A DNA stretch of 64,000 bases from Sinomonas susongensis (GCF_005877005.1 NZ_SSNH01000002.1:372001-436000), one strand, 5' to 3'. Shown: positions 44,428-54,042, counted from the stretch's first letter. Program-made: numbers and translations. Notes: a model not told the origin generated them from the letters alone.

Positions 44428-44806
44428 TCACGGTCGAACGGCAAGCCGCGGGAACAGTCCGCGCGCTGGACAACTGGCCGAAACGTGTACATGAGCCTGG
44501 ACAGCATCGGCGAAGTGCGGTGCCCGCCGAGGATCCCAACCAACCCGCTGCGCTCCGTAACCGCGACTTTGGAACTGGTGGGGATCGGGTGCGGAACTCG
44601 AGGAGCGGGCCCCCGACCGGCCTGGAAGATCTTGCCGCCGCGGTGCGCGCGTCCGTGCCGGACAGAAACGCGGCAGCCACCCCCGCCTGCCGACACGCGC
44701 CGCAGTGGCGATGACCGTCCGGGCGTTCGTGCTGACGACGTCGCCGAGCATGCTGCGACGGGGCGGCGTCGCGGTTCGCCGTCTGCAGGCATAAGCCCAG
44801 GTCGCA

Positions 44807-44831
44807 CGGTGCCGCCACGGTGGCGGCACCG
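44807..44831. repeat. 25-bp palindrome, copy 2
   Basis: Perfect 12-bp arms (CGGTGCCGCCAC and its complement) around one base, preceded by CCCAGGTCGCA. Compared with copy 1, GG has become CC in the left arm and CC has become GG in the right arm, so the pairing is kept. Confidence 0.85.
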
Positions 44832-45151
44832 TCGAGGCAATCGCAGCCCGACTAGCCCGTGTGCCCTTTTGCTGGCGCGGGCGCGGAGAATGGTCGGAAA
44901 CTCCATCGTCGGCATCGTCCTCGGCGAGCCTCCGGCCCTAAGGACTTGCTCGAAATGGCCACCCTCATCAGCGAACAGGCCACCGCGGCTCTACCGCCAC
45001 AGGAGAGCACGGCACCGCTGTGTACAGCCTCTCCCGTCCCACGAGTCCCCTCCTGCCTCCGATACGATCCTTGCCCACGCCGGGCAGGGCTCTCGTCCCG
45101 TCGCACCGCGAACTACCCCAGCGTCGCACGCGGGCAGGCGGCCGGGGAAGG

Positions 45152-46336
45152 TCACAGCTCGTCCTTCGCGAACGCGCGCTCGAGCATCTCGGCGGTGGCG
45201 GGGTTCACCATCTCGTTGCGGCGGATGTAGTGCGCGACGGTGATCTTCGGGTCGGTGTGGCCGAGCAGCTCGGCGGCGAGGTCGACCCCGGCCTCGGCGC
45301 TGATCGCGGTCGCGACAGTCCTCCGGAACATGTGCGGGGTGACCCCGGTGATCCCGGCGAGGTCCATCACATGGCGGAGCTGGCGGCGTACGTTGTTCGT
45401 CGTCAAAGGCGTGCCCTCCCGGCTGCAGAACAGCAGCGCATCCAGGGACGGGTCCTCGAGCTTCGCCAGCCGGCGCCGTACCGCCTCGGCCGTGAACGAC
45501 GGGACGGCCACAGTGCGGCGCGACTTCGCGGTCTTGGGGTGGTCCTGCCGCAAGGTCGGCTCGCCCCGGTGGCTGACGATCGTCCCGGCGATCCGGATCG
45601 AGGGCAGGGCACCGGTGATGTCGATGTCGCGGCGGCGGACGGCCAGGACCTCCCCGATCCGGGCGGACGTGCCGAGCATGACCTCCACGATCGCGCTCAG
45701 CTGGCCGTCCGGCCTCGGCCCCGAGGGCGATCGGCCGGCCTCCCAGTAGGCGACCGCGGCGCGGATCGCGTTGACCTCCGCGGGGGTGAGCGCGTCCGGG
45801 GTCGTGGCCGGGCGGTGGAGGCGGGAAACGTGGTCGACCGGGTTGCGCGGCAGCACCTCGTGCCGCACGGCCAGGGCGAGAGCGAGCCGGAGCACGACGC
45901 GGGCGTGCTTGGCCTTCGCGTAGGACTGTTTCGCGAGCTGCTTGAGGAACTGGTCGCAGCGGGCGACGCCGATCTCCCTGAGGGTGAGCCCGGCGAAGGC
46001 GGGGAGCACGAGGCTGCGCATGTCGCGCTCGTAGAGCTGTCGGGTCGCGGTCGCGAGCCGGCCCTCGAGGTCGATGTCCTCGAGCCAGTACTCGACCAGG
46101 TCGGGGAACGGGCTGTCGGGCGCGAGTGTTCCGGTCGTCGGGGCGAGCAGGTTGCGTTCGGCGCATTTGGCCTTCAGCGCGCGGGTTGCGGCCGCGGGGC
46201 TCTCGGCGCTGGCCTGGACGAGCCGCGCGACGCCGTCCCAGTCCCGGTAGCGGGTGCGGGCCTCGAACCGTCCGCTCGGAAGGCGCCGGGCGGTGATCTC
46301 GCCGTAGGTGCCGATCGCCAGGCGCGGGCGGCTCAT
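45152..46336 (-). CDS. Tyrosine recombinase (island integrase)
   Basis: A 394-residue phage-type integrase. The N-terminal arm-binding and core-binding parts cover about 1-170 (LATATRQLYERDMRSLVLPA). The catalytic domain has Arg in LGTSARIGEVLAVR, then HMFRRTVATAIS (His-x2-Arg), LLGHTDPKITVAHY with the second His and the nucleophile Tyr. It lies next to an excisionase gene and the tRNA-Pro gene, and the 37-bp tRNA copy at 19469 marks the other end, so this is the enzyme that inserted the island. All catalytic residues are present. Confidence 0.95.
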   Translation of the reverse strand: MSRPRLAIGTYGEITARRLPSGRFEARTRYRDWDGVARLVQASAESPAAATRALKAKCAERNLLAPTTGTLAPDSPFPDLVEYWLEDIDLEGRLATATRQLYERDMRSLVLPAFAGLTLREIGVARCDQFLKQLAKQSYAKAKHARVVLRLALALAVRHEVLPRNPVDHVSRLHRPATTPDALTPAEVNAIRAAVAYWEAGRSPSGPRPDGQLSAIVEVMLGTSARIGEVLAVRRRDIDITGALPSIRIAGTIVSHRGEPTLRQDHPKTAKSRRTVAVPSFTAEAVRRRLAKLEDPSLDALLFCSREGTPLTTNNVRRQLRHVMDLAGITGVTPHMFRRTVATAISAEAGVDLAAELLGHTDPKITVAHYIRRNEMVNPATAEMLERAFAKDEL

Positions 46337-46340
46337 CGCG

Positions 46341-46583
46341 TCACCGTCGATCCGGCGACGGCGAGGACGACGGCGCGGGGGCGCGCTGCGCCTCGATCCA
46401 GGCGGTCACGTCGTCCACGGCGAACTTGAGGTGCTTGCCGAACCGGTACGCGGCCGGCCCAAGGCCGCGGGCGCGCCAGTCGTAGATCGTCGAGACCGGG
46501 ACGCCGAGGTAGGCCGAGAGTTCGCGGATGCCCAGCAGCGGCGGCAGTCCGGGAGGTGGCGGGAGGGGTGCTGGAGCAGTCAT
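46341..46583 (-). CDS. AlpA/MerR-type excisionase
   Basis: An 80-residue helix-turn-helix protein starting at ATG 46583. After a Pro-rich head, LLGIRELSAYLGVPVSTIYD and AAYRFGKHLKFAVDDVTAWI form the winged helix typical of excisionases encoded next to integrases. The stop lies 4 bp before the integrase start. It should bend the attachment DNA and set the direction of recombination. The Shine-Dalgarno match is weak, so the start could be a few codons upstream. Confidence 0.9.
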   Translation of the reverse strand: MTAPAPLPPPPGLPPLLGIRELSAYLGVPVSTIYDWRARGLGPAAYRFGKHLKFAVDDVTAWIEAQRAPAPSSSPSPDRR

Positions 46584-46679
46584 GCCCGGCAGGTGCACCG
46601 GACGTCCCGGGCCGACCGTGAGCGTCCGGCAGGAACGCCGCCGAGCCGAGCAAGGGGGCCGAGAGGGCACCCTGCGGAA

Positions 46680-46704
46680 GGGGTTTTTGATGGGTTCTTG
46701 ATGG
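46680..46704 (+). repeat. Candidate integrase arm-type sites near tRNA-Pro
   Basis: Two tandem copies of GGGTTYTTGATGG, 11 bp apart. Related doubled motifs end the two island left-end copies (up to 19644 and 29869). This layout fits arm sites bound by the integrase at the right end of the island. Confidence 0.65.
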
Positions 46705-46727
46705 CCGGTTCAAATCTCACCTACGCA

Positions 46728-46761
46728 GAAGCCGCGGGAACCCTTGGGTTTCCGCGGCTTC
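46728..46761 (-). terminator. Hairpin downstream of tRNA-Pro
   Basis: A strong stem of about 16 bp (arms starting GAAGCCGCGG, nearly perfect) with a very small loop, 5 bp beyond the tRNA 3' end in its direction of transcription. There is no clear T-run after it, so termination may be weak or the hairpin may serve processing. Confidence 0.65.
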
Positions 46762-46765
46762 GTGG

Positions 46766-46839
<74 letters not shown>

Positions 46840-46952
46840 AAGATTGCCTGACCGTTCTCGCTGTTCGCGCCCGTTCAAGCAACCGCTTCAGCATAGCGGA
46901 AGGGGCCCTTGAAGGCGAATCGAAACGCCCCTCATCCGCCCTCCCCGAGGGG

Positions 46953-48488
46953 CTACTTCTTCCGCGAACGCTTCTCCCGGACGCGCATGCTGATCTCGAT
47001 CGGGGTGCCCTCGAAACCGAACGTCTCGCGCAGTCTGCGCGTGATGAAACGGCGGTAGCCCGGGTCGAGGAAGCCGGACGTGAAGAGGACGAACTTCGGG
47101 GGTCGGCTCTGGGCCTGGGTGCCGAAGAGGATGCGGGGCTGCTTGCCTCCGCGCACGGGGTGCGGGTGCGCGGAGACGAGCTCCCCGAGGAACGCGTTGA
47201 GCTTGCCCGTCGGGATGCGGGTGTCCCAACCGGCGAGGGCCTTGTCGAGCGCGGGGACGAGACGATCGCGGTGCCAGCCCGTCTTGGCCGAGAGGTTCAC
47301 GCGCGGCGCCCACTCGACGTGCGCGAGGTCCTTCTCGATCTCGCGTTCGAGCCAGCGGCGACGCTCGTCGTCCATGAGGTCCCACTTGTTGAACGCGATG
47401 ACGAGGGCCCGGCCGGACTCGATGGCGAGGTTGATGATACGGATGTCCTGCTCGGCCAGGACCTCGTCGGCGCTGAGGAGGACGACGGCGACTTCCGCCT
47501 TCTCGAGGGCGGCTTGCGTCCGCAGCGAGGCGTAGTACTCAGCGCCCTTGGCCATGTGCTGCCGGCGGCGGATTCCCGCGGTGTCGACGAAGCGCCAGAC
47601 CCGTCCGCCGAGTTCGATGAACTCGTCGACCGGGTCGCGCGTCGTGCCGGCAAGCTCGTTGACGACGACGCGCTCCGAGCCGGCGAGCTTGTTCAGGAGC
47701 GAGGACTTGCCCACGTTCGGCCGCCCGATGAGCGCGACACGGCGGGGGCCGCCCGAACGCTCGAGGCCGGCGATCGCGGAGAACTCCGGCAGGACTTCCA
47801 GCGCCGCGTCGAGGAGGTCGGCGACGCCCCGGCCGTGCATGGCCGAGACGGGGTACGGCTGGCCGAACCCGAGGCCCCACAGGGCGGCGGCATCCGCCTC
47901 CTGCACAATGTCGTCCACCTTGTTCGCAACGAGCAGGACAGGCTTCTTCGACTTGCGCAGCATGCGCATCACGGCTTCGTCGGTCGCCGTCGCGCCGACC
48001 GTCGAGTCGACGACGAACAGGACCGCGTCGGCCATGCGCACGGCGATCTCGGCCTGTTCCGCCACTGAGGCGTGGATGCCACGCGCGTCGCGCTCCCAGC
48101 CGCCGGTGTCGACGAGCGTGAACCCTCGCCCGTTCCATTCGGCAGGATAGGAGACGCGGTCGCGCGTCACCCCGGGAACGTCCTCCACCACTGCCTCGCG
48201 GCGGCCGAGGATACGGTTCACGAGCGTGGACTTGCCGACGTTCGGTCGGCCGATGATCGCGAGGACCGGATCCATGCGCGTGGGAGCATCGGCGTCCCAC
48301 TCTTCGCCGTCCAGGGCGAGGAGGCGCGCGTCCTCCTCGTCGAGCTCGTAGTCCTCGAGCCCGGCCCGGAGGGCCGCCGCCCGCTGCTCGGCCTCGTCGT
48401 CGCCCATTGTCGCGAGGCGCTCGGCGACTTGGTCGCCGCCCTCGGGCTCGTACTCTTCAGCGGCGATGTCGCCTACGGCGTCGCTCAT
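46953..48488 (-). CDS. der: Ribosome-associated GTPase Der (EngA)
   Basis: A 511-residue protein with two tandem GTPase domains. The first has GRPNVGKST and DTGGW, the second [13 protein letters not shown] and NKWD. A C-terminal KH-like domain follows. The acidic first 70 residues are common in actinobacterial Der. It acts in 50S ribosome assembly. It is the last gene of the leftward core operon and ends 113 bp before the tRNA-Pro gene. Confidence 0.97.
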   Translation of the reverse strand: MSDAVGDIAAEEYEPEGGDQVAERLATMGDDEAEQRAAALRAGLEDYELDEEDARLLALDGEEWDADAPTRMDPVLAIIGRPNVGKSTLVNRILGRREAVVEDVPGVTRDRVSYPAEWNGRGFTLVDTGGWERDARGIHASVAEQAEIAVRMADAVLFVVDSTVGATATDEAVMRMLRKSKKPVLLVANKVDDIVQEADAAALWGLGFGQPYPVSAMHGRGVADLLDAALEVLPEFSAIAGLERSGGPRRVALIGRPNVGKSSLLNKLAGSERVVVNELAGTTRDPVDEFIELGGRVWRFVDTAGIRRRQHMAKGAEYYASLRTQAALEKAEVAVVLLSADEVLAEQDIRIINLAIESGRALVIAFNKWDLMDDERRRWLEREIEKDLAHVEWAPRVNLSAKTGWHRDRLVPALDKALAGWDTRIPTGKLNAFLGELVSAHPHPVRGGKQPRILFGTQAQSRPPKFVLFTSGFLDPGYRRFITRRLRETFGFEGTPIEISMRVREKRSRKK

Positions 48489-48522
48489 GCTGACTCTCCT
48501 TCGTTGATGTCAAAGCGGCGGG

Positions 48523-49335
48523 TCAGTGCCCGGCCTGGGGTGCGGCAACGGCCGCGTGGACGACTGCGAGGACCGCCTCGACGGTCTCCTCGAAGTCGAG
48601 GTCTGATGAATCGAGGGTGAACACGCCGTCCGCGGCCTGGGTGAAGCTCGCGACGGTCGAGTCCTTGAGGTCCCGCCCCACGACCTGCTCGTGCAGGTCC
48701 TCGGCGGTCTGGGTGCCGCCGAGCTGGAGCCCGCGGCGCCGCATCCGCGCTTCCTCGGACGCCGTCAACAGGAGCCGCACCTCGGCGTCGCGCGCGACCA
48801 CCGTCGTGATGTCCCGGCCCTCGACGACCATGCGGCGGCCATGCACGGCGATGAGGGCCCGCTGGCGCCGGATGAGCTCGTTGCGGACCCCGAGGTTGGT
48901 CGCCACCGCGCTGACCGACTGCGAGATCCGCGGCTCGCGGATCTCCGCGGTCACATCGTGGCCCCGGACCGACACGCTCTCGTGGTCGGCGCTCGTGCTC
49001 AGCTCGAGGTCGAGCGCGCGGGCCGAAGCTTCCACAAGTGCACCGTCAGTCAGGTCGAGTCCGCGATCGAGGCAGTCCCACGTCACCGCGCGGTACATCG
49101 CGCCGGTGTCGAGATAGGCGAGGCGAAGGCGGCGAGCGACCTCCTTGGAGACGCTCGACTTGCCTGAGCCGGACGGGCCGTCGATCGCGACGACGAGCGG
49201 GCGCCCGACGCGAAGCGGCTCCTCCCCGGGCACGGGCGTGTAGCGCACGGTCGTTCCCCGCGCGGAGCTCGTCGAGCTGAACTCCGCGCCGGTTTCCGAG
49301 CCGCGCCCAGAGTCAGTCACTGCAGCACCCGCCAT
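48523..49335 (-). CDS. cmk: Cytidylate kinase
   Basis: A 270-residue CMP/dCMP kinase. The P-loop is IDGPSGSGKSSVSKEVARRL near residue 50; LDTGAMYRAVTWDCLDRGLD and the VEGRDITTVV motif are diagnostic. The first 45 residues are a variable extension. The start overlaps the tyrA end by 19 bp. The operon order tyrA-cmk-der is typical of these actinobacteria. Confidence 0.96.
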   Translation of the reverse strand: MAGAAVTDSGRGSETGAEFSSTSSARGTTVRYTPVPGEEPLRVGRPLVVAIDGPSGSGKSSVSKEVARRLRLAYLDTGAMYRAVTWDCLDRGLDLTDGALVEASARALDLELSTSADHESVSVRGHDVTAEIREPRISQSVSAVATNLGVRNELIRRQRALIAVHGRRMVVEGRDITTVVARDAEVRLLLTASEEARMRRRGLQLGGTQTAEDLHEQVVGRDLKDSTVASFTQAADGVFTLDSSDLDFEETVEAVLAVVHAAVAAPQAGH

Positions 49336-50417
49336 CCCCGCTCCTCCAGTTCCGCTACCAGTTCATCGTGCTTGCTCGGGAGCACGGAGATCTCCACCAT
49401 GCCCACATTCCGCCCCGACGAGTGGTCGAGGCGCAGATCCTCGAGGTTCACACCGATCTCGCCGATCTCGGTGAGCAGCCTCGCGATCTGCCCGGGCCTG
49501 TCGTCGACGAGCACCGTGAGCCACGAAAACGCCTGCGGCGGCCCGCCGTGCTTGCCGGGTATACGTGCCTGGCCCGCGTTGCCCTCGCTCATGAGCTGTG
49601 CGAGGTCGAGCCGCGCACCCGGTGCTGTCGGATCCTCGAGCGTGCTGATGAGCCGCTCGACGTCCTCCCGCACACCGTACAGGTGCTTGACGAGCTTGTC
49701 CGCGTTCGCCCCGAGGATCTGGATCCAGAGTCCGGGATCGCTCGCCGCGATGCGCGTGGTGTCCCGCAGCCCGTTCCCCGCGAGCGAGAGCAGCCGCAGG
49801 TCAGTGCCCTGAAGCCGACTTGCGAGGAGCGAGGACATGACCTGCGGTAGATGGCTCACGAGCGCCACCGCCTCGTCGTGCTCGTCGGCGTCGAACTCCA
49901 TGACGGTCGCTCCCAGGTCCGCGCCCAGCGCCTTGGCGAGGCGCACGGCGTCGTCCGAAGCCTCCCGGTGAGCGCACACGACCCACGGCATCGACGTGAA
50001 GAGCTCGCCGCGGGCGGCGACCGGTCCCGACTTCTCGCGGCCCGCCATCGGGTGCGTGCCCACGTACCTCGAGAGGTCGGCAGGACGCCGGCGCAGTTCG
50101 TCGAGGATCGCGGACTTCACGCTCGCGATGTCCACGACGACGGCGTGCGGCCAGCGGGCGAGGGAGCGCTCGACGACGTCGGCCGTCACGTCGGGCGGCG
50201 CGGCGACGACGACGAGCTGCGGCTCGGCGCCACGGTCCGCGTCGAGCTCGGCGACGGGCCGACCGGCGCCGATGTCGACAGCCACCGCCTGATGGGTAGG
50301 CGAGGGATCTTCGAGGAAGACGGGGACGCCGCGGTGCTCGAGCCCGAGTCCGATGCTCGTGCCGAGGAGGCCCGTGCCGATCACGACGACGGGGCCGCCC
50401 AAGTGCGTCTGGGCCAT
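49317..50417 (-). CDS. tyrA: Prephenate dehydrogenase
   Basis: A 366-residue NAD(P)-dependent enzyme of tyrosine synthesis. The Rossmann motif GTGLLGTSIGLGLEHRG is at about 14-30, and the catalytic region contains YVGTHPMAGREKSGP. An ACT-like regulatory part (LTVLVDDRPGQIARLLTEIG) lies at the C-terminus, which suggests feedback control. It starts 3 bp downstream of the rluB stop. Confidence 0.94.
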   Translation of the reverse strand: MAQTHLGGPVVVIGTGLLGTSIGLGLEHRGVPVFLEDPSPTHQAVAVDIGAGRPVAELDADRGAEPQLVVVAAPPDVTADVVERSLARWPHAVVVDIASVKSAILDELRRRPADLSRYVGTHPMAGREKSGPVAARGELFTSMPWVVCAHREASDDAVRLAKALGADLGATVMEFDADEHDEAVALVSHLPQVMSSLLASRLQGTDLRLLSLAGNGLRDTTRIAASDPGLWIQILGANADKLVKHLYGVREDVERLISTLEDPTAPGARLDLAQLMSEGNAGQARIPGKHGGPPQAFSWLTVLVDDRPGQIARLLTEIGEIGVNLEDLRLDHSSGRNVGMVEISVLPSKHDELVAELEERGWRVLQ

Positions 50418-50420
50418 CCT

Positions 50421-51470
50421 CTAGAGCCCCACAGCCGCCATGAGATGCCCCACTTCCTGCTTGCCGAGCTTCCGGACGGTGCCCTGCTTCTGGTCTCCGA
50501 GGCCGATCGGTCCGATCTTCGCGCGCACGAGCCGCTGGACCGGGAAGCCGACCGCGTCGAACATGCGGCGGACGATCCGGTTCTTGCCCGAGTGCAGCAC
50601 GACCTCGACGAGCACGAAGCCCGGAGTCGAGTCGACGAGCTTGAAGGAATCGACCTTCGCGAGGCCGTCCTCGAGTTCGATCCCCCGCCGGAGCTGGGCG
50701 CCGACGCCGTGGGGCATCGGGCCGCGCACCTGCACGACGTACGTCTTGGGCACCTCGTACGACGGGTGCGAGAGGCGGTTCGCGAGCTCGCCGTCGTTCG
50801 TGAGGAGCAGGAGCCCCTCGGTGTTGGTGTCGAGCCGGCCGACGTGGAAGAGCCGCTCAGGCGTGCCCGCGCGGAGGTAGTCGGAGATGCACGGACGTCC
50901 TTCCGGATCGTCCATGGTGGACACGACGCCGCGCGGCTTGTTGAACGCCATGTAGACGAGGTGCTCGTTGGTCTGGACACGCACGCCGTCCACGTGGATC
51001 ACGTCCGTCTCGGGGTTGACCCGGCTGCCGAGCTCCGTGACGATCTGGCCGTTGACCTCGACGCGGCCCTGCTCGATGAGCTCCTCGCATACGCGCCGCG
51101 AGGCCACGCCCGCGTTCGCCATGACCTTCTGAAGGCGCACGCCCTCGTCGTTCATCTCGGCGCGCGTCCGCGGCCTGTGCTGGGGAAGCGGAGTCGGGGA
51201 CTTCCGTTCGGTCCGCTGGACGGCCCCGAGGTTGCGCCCGAAGCGCTCGTTGGCGAACGGGGCTGCGCCCGTTCCCTTCGGCTGCGGCCGCTCGCCGCGC
51301 TTGCGCTGAGAACCCTTCGGGGCGCCCTTGGCGCCGCCCCGGGCGGAGTTCCCGCGAGAACCGAATGAACCCGAATCGCTCTTTGCGCTGCTCCTCTGAG
51401 CTGCGCTGTTCTTCGGGGTGGGGCGTTGCCCCCTGTTGCGTGGTGAACCCTGGCGTCCCGCCTGTGTCAT
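50421..51470 (-). CDS. rluB: Ribosomal large subunit pseudouridine synthase (RluB-like)
   Basis: A 349-residue protein. The first 105 residues are basic, Gly/Arg-rich and probably disordered. An S4 RNA-binding domain follows (VRLQKVMANAGVASRRVCEE). The catalytic domain has HVGRLDTNTEGLLLLTNDG with the active Asp. It modifies 23S rRNA. The long basic head is usual in this phylum. It lies next to scpB, the normal order. Confidence 0.94.
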   Translation of the reverse strand: MTQAGRQGSPRNRGQRPTPKNSAAQRSSAKSDSGSFGSRGNSARGGAKGAPKGSQRKRGERPQPKGTGAAPFANERFGRNLGAVQRTERKSPTPLPQHRPRTRAEMNDEGVRLQKVMANAGVASRRVCEELIEQGRVEVNGQIVTELGSRVNPETDVIHVDGVRVQTNEHLVYMAFNKPRGVVSTMDDPEGRPCISDYLRAGTPERLFHVGRLDTNTEGLLLLTNDGELANRLSHPSYEVPKTYVVQVRGPMPHGVGAQLRRGIELEDGLAKVDSFKLVDSTPGFVLVEVVLHSGKNRIVRRMFDAVGFPVQRLVRAKIGPIGLGDQKQGTVRKLGKQEVGHLMAAVGL

Positions 51471-51679
51471 GACCCGGCCTCAAGTATGTTGAAAAGGAGA
51501 ATCTCGTGCCCGCTATGCTGCGGGCGGGGCATACAGCCCGCATCTACGATACCGGATAGTGGGCTCCCGCTTGGGTCACGGGTGACTCAGGTCTCCCCTC
51601 ACCGCTCCCCATCGCCCGCGCCAGCCTCCCCAGGTTTTCCGAAAGTGGGGAAGCCGGAACATGAGGCGGGAGCGTCGCC

Positions 51680-52231
51680 TCATCGCTCCAGTTCGATCGA
51701 GGCCAGCTCGTCGAGCCCCGGCAGGTGGGGCGAAATCTGCGGGAGTTCGGAAACCGAGCCGATCCCGAGCCGCTCGAGGAAGTACGACGTCGTCTGGTAC
51801 AGGATCGCGCCCGACTCCGGGTCCGTGCCGGCCTCCTCGATGAGGCCGCGGGTAACAAGGGTGCGCACGACGGAGTCCACGTTGACTCCACGGATCGCCG
51901 CGACGCGAGACCGAGCGACCGGCTGGCGATACGCGATGACGGCGAGCGTCTCGAGCGCGGCCTGCGTGAGCCGGGCCGTCTGGCCCTCGAGCACATAGCG
52001 CGAGACGATCTCGGCGTAGTCGGGCCGCGAGTAGAACCGCCATCCGCCCGCCACAGAACGGAGCTCGAACCCCCGCCCCTCGGCATCGTATTCGGCCGCG
52101 AGGCGGGTGAGGAGGTCCTCGACCTCGGGCTGCGGCAGCTCGAGCGTGGCCGCGAGATCCACGGCGCTCACCGGCTCGTCCACGACCATGAGCACGGCCT
52201 CGAGTGCGGCCGCGTTCCGATTACCCTGCAT
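51680..52231 (-). CDS. scpB: Segregation and condensation protein B
   Basis: A 183-residue kleisin-partner protein with two winged helices (NAAALEAVLMVVDEPVSAVD; ARLTQAALETLAVIAYRQPV). I take ATG 52231, which overlaps the scpA stop by 11 bp. The frame is open further upstream through the repeats at 52250-52339, but that part only mirrors the scpA tail. With ScpA and SMC it forms the bacterial condensin. Confidence 0.95.
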   Translation of the reverse strand: MQGNRNAAALEAVLMVVDEPVSAVDLAATLELPQPEVEDLLTRLAAEYDAEGRGFELRSVAGGWRFYSRPDYAEIVSRYVLEGQTARLTQAALETLAVIAYRQPVARSRVAAIRGVNVDSVVRTLVTRGLIEEAGTDPESGAILYQTTSYFLERLGIGSVSELPQISPHLPGLDELASIELER

Positions 52232-53174
52232 GCTGCTTCTCCCCTGCCTCGTCGGCATCTGGCTCGTCGGCATCGGGCCCGTCGGCATCTGGTTGGCCGG
52301 CATTTGGCCCTTCGGCATCTGGCTGGCCGGCATCGTCGTACTCCTCGCTCAAGCGGTCCGCGCCCCAGTCCTCCCCCGCCGTCCAGCGCACTCTGAGCTC
52401 CGCGAGCGGCGCCGCCTGCTCGAAGGCGACCGCCCGGTCGCGGAACATCTCGAGCAGCGCGAGGAACCGGGCCACGACCATGAGGCGGGAGTCGGCGTCG
52501 GCTGTGAGGGCCCTGAAACTCTGCGGGCCCCCCGACCGCAAGCGCTCGCCCAGGAGGGCGGCCTGTTCTCGCACACTCACGGCGGGGGCGTGGAGGTGTG
52601 CGAGGCCTACCTCCGAGGGCGGGGCCTCCTTGGGCACGAACGCCTTGGCCGCGAGCGCCGTGAACTGCTCCGGCGTGTGCTGCCACACGAGTTCGGGCAG
52701 AAGCGCGGCGAACGCAGGCTCGAGGCCCACGGTCCGCGGGAAGCGCCGGCCTTCGGCCTCGAGCGTCTCGCCGAAGAGCGCGGCGATCTCCTTGAACGCC
52801 TTGTACTGGAGGAGCCGCGCGAAGAGGAGGTCGCGGGCCTCGAGCCGGGCCACGTCCTCCTCGTCCTCGACCTCGCCCTGCGGCAGGAGCCGAGCCGCCT
52901 TGAGGTCGAGCAGCGTGGCCGCGATGACGAGGAACTCGCTCGCCTCGTCGAGGGCCCATTCCTCGCCCCGGTCCTTCATCGCGCGGATGTACGCGATGAA
53001 GTCGTCCGTGACAGTTGCGAGCGCCACCTCGGTGATGTCGAGGCGGCGCTTGGCGATCAGCCCCAGGAGGGCGTCGAAGGGACCGGTGAAGTTGTCCAGC
53101 CGGACTTCGAACCCGGACGCGGGCTCGCCGGCGATCGGCTCGCTAGGGTGCTCCACCGCGGGCCACAAGCTCAC
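52221..53174 (-). CDS. scpA: Segregation and condensation protein A
   Basis: A kleisin subunit of about 317 residues, with FEVRLDNFTGPFDALLGLIA at the N-terminus and the helical C-terminal winged helix. I choose GTG 53174, which overlaps the parA end; a GTG at 53156 is equally possible. The last 40 residues are a repeat-built acidic tail (QPDADGPDADEPDADEAGEK), which is unusual for ScpA. It binds SMC and ScpB. Confidence 0.94.
   Translation of the reverse strand: MSLWPAVEHPSEPIAGEPASGFEVRLDNFTGPFDALLGLIAKRRLDITEVALATVTDDFIAYIRAMKDRGEEWALDEASEFLVIAATLLDLKAARLLPQGEVEDEEDVARLEARDLLFARLLQYKAFKEIAALFGETLEAEGRRFPRTVGLEPAFAALLPELVWQHTPEQFTALAAKAFVPKEAPPSEVGLAHLHAPAVSVREQAALLGERLRSGGPQSFRALTADADSRLMVVARFLALLEMFRDRAVAFEQAAPLAELRVRWTAGEDWGADRLSEEYDDAGQPDAEGPNAGQPDADGPDADEPDADEAGEKQHAG
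52250..52339 (-). repeat. Six 15-bp tandem repeats in the scpA tail
   Basis: Six units of 15 bp (for example CGTCGGCATCTGGCT on the plus strand) encode an acidic DADEP/DADGP-like pentapeptide tail of ScpA and lie just before the scpB start. Copy number may vary between strains. Confidence 0.9.
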
Positions 53175-54042
53175 GCGCGAGCCGCCGGTACGCCTCCGCG
53201 CCGGCGTGGTTCGTGGCGTAGCGGGTGATCGGCTCGGCCGCGACCGTGGCATCGGCGAACTTGATGGTGCGCTTGATGACGGAGTCGAAGACCTTGTCTC
53301 CGAAGGCCTCGATGAGCCGCGCGAGCACCTCGCGGCTGTGGAGGGTCCGGGAGTCGTACATCGTGGCGAGGACGCCGTCGACGACGAGCCGCGGGTTGAG
53401 CCGGTCCTGGACCTTCTCGATGGTCTCCACGAGGAGGGCTACGGCACGCAGCGCGAAGAACTCGCAGATGAGGGGGATGATGACTCCGTCCGCCGCCGAG
53501 AGGGCGTTGACGGTCAGCAGGCCGAGCGAGGGCTGGCAGTCGATGAGGACGAGGTCGTAGTCGTCCCGGACCTTCCGGAGTGCGCTCGCGAGAACCTGCT
53601 CTCGGGCCACCTCCGTGACGAGCTGCACCTCGGCCGCGGAGAGGTCGATGTTCGCCGGAAGGAGGTCGAGGTTCTCGATCTCGGTCTTGCGGATCGCGTC
53701 GCGGATGTCGACGTGCCGGTCCATCATGACGTTGTAGACGGTGAGGTCCAGCTCATGCGGGTTCGTCCCGAGCCCGGCCGACGCCGCTCCTTGGGGATCG
53801 AAGTCCACGATCAGCACTCGGCGGCCGTATTCGGCGAGCGCGGCGGCGAGGTTGATCGCCGACGTCGTCTTGCCGACGCCACCCTTCTGGTTGACCATCG
53901 CGATGATCCGGGAGGGCCCGTGCGACTCGAGCGGAGCCGGCACGGGATATTCGCGTTCGGGCCGGCCCGTGGGGCCGAGGACGACGTCGGTGAGGTCTTC
54001 GGTGATGCCGTCCAGAGTCGCCGAGCTCTGCTCTGTGCTCAC
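53143..54042 (-). CDS. parA: ParA-family chromosome-partitioning ATPase
   Basis: A Walker-type ATPase with MVNQKGGVGKTTSAINLAAA (deviant Walker A), VDFDPQGAAS and LIDCQPSLGLLTVNAL. I choose GTG 54042 (299 residues); upstream GTG codons (for example 54051) are possible. It is the ParA paralogue typically encoded next to scpA in actinobacteria, not the origin-proximal parAB pair. It is the first gene of the leftward operon ending with der. Confidence 0.93.
   Translation of the reverse strand: MSTEQSSATLDGITEDLTDVVLGPTGRPEREYPVPAPLESHGPSRIIAMVNQKGGVGKTTSAINLAAALAEYGRRVLIVDFDPQGAASAGLGTNPHELDLTVYNVMMDRHVDIRDAIRKTEIENLDLLPANIDLSAAEVQLVTEVAREQVLASALRKVRDDYDLVLIDCQPSLGLLTVNALSAADGVIIPLICEFFALRAVALLVETIEKVQDRLNPRLVVDGVLATMYDSRTLHSREVLARLIEAFGDKVFDSVIKRTIKFADATVAAEPITRYATNHAGAEAYRRLARELVARGGAP

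Larger units (their letters stand above)
43264..45151. other. Degenerate region without a convincing gene
   Basis: About 1.9 kb between the operon promoter and the integrase gene. Long open frames exist on both strands but give Arg/Pro/Ala-rich translations without domains or good start sites. They look like by-products of high GC. Two related palindromes (44403-44427, 44807-44831) are the only strong structures. The region may be the decayed remains of replication or maintenance genes of the element. Confidence 0.6.

Noticed and set aside
43936-45243. A 435-codon plus-strand frame beside the integrase
   Set aside because: Low-complexity Arg/Pro/Ser translation, no domain, overlaps the integrase end on the other strand and runs through both palindromes; treated as degenerate DNA.
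49851-51368. A 505-codon plus-strand frame opposite tyrA and rluB
   Set aside because: Antisense of two well-recognised genes; no start signal or domain.
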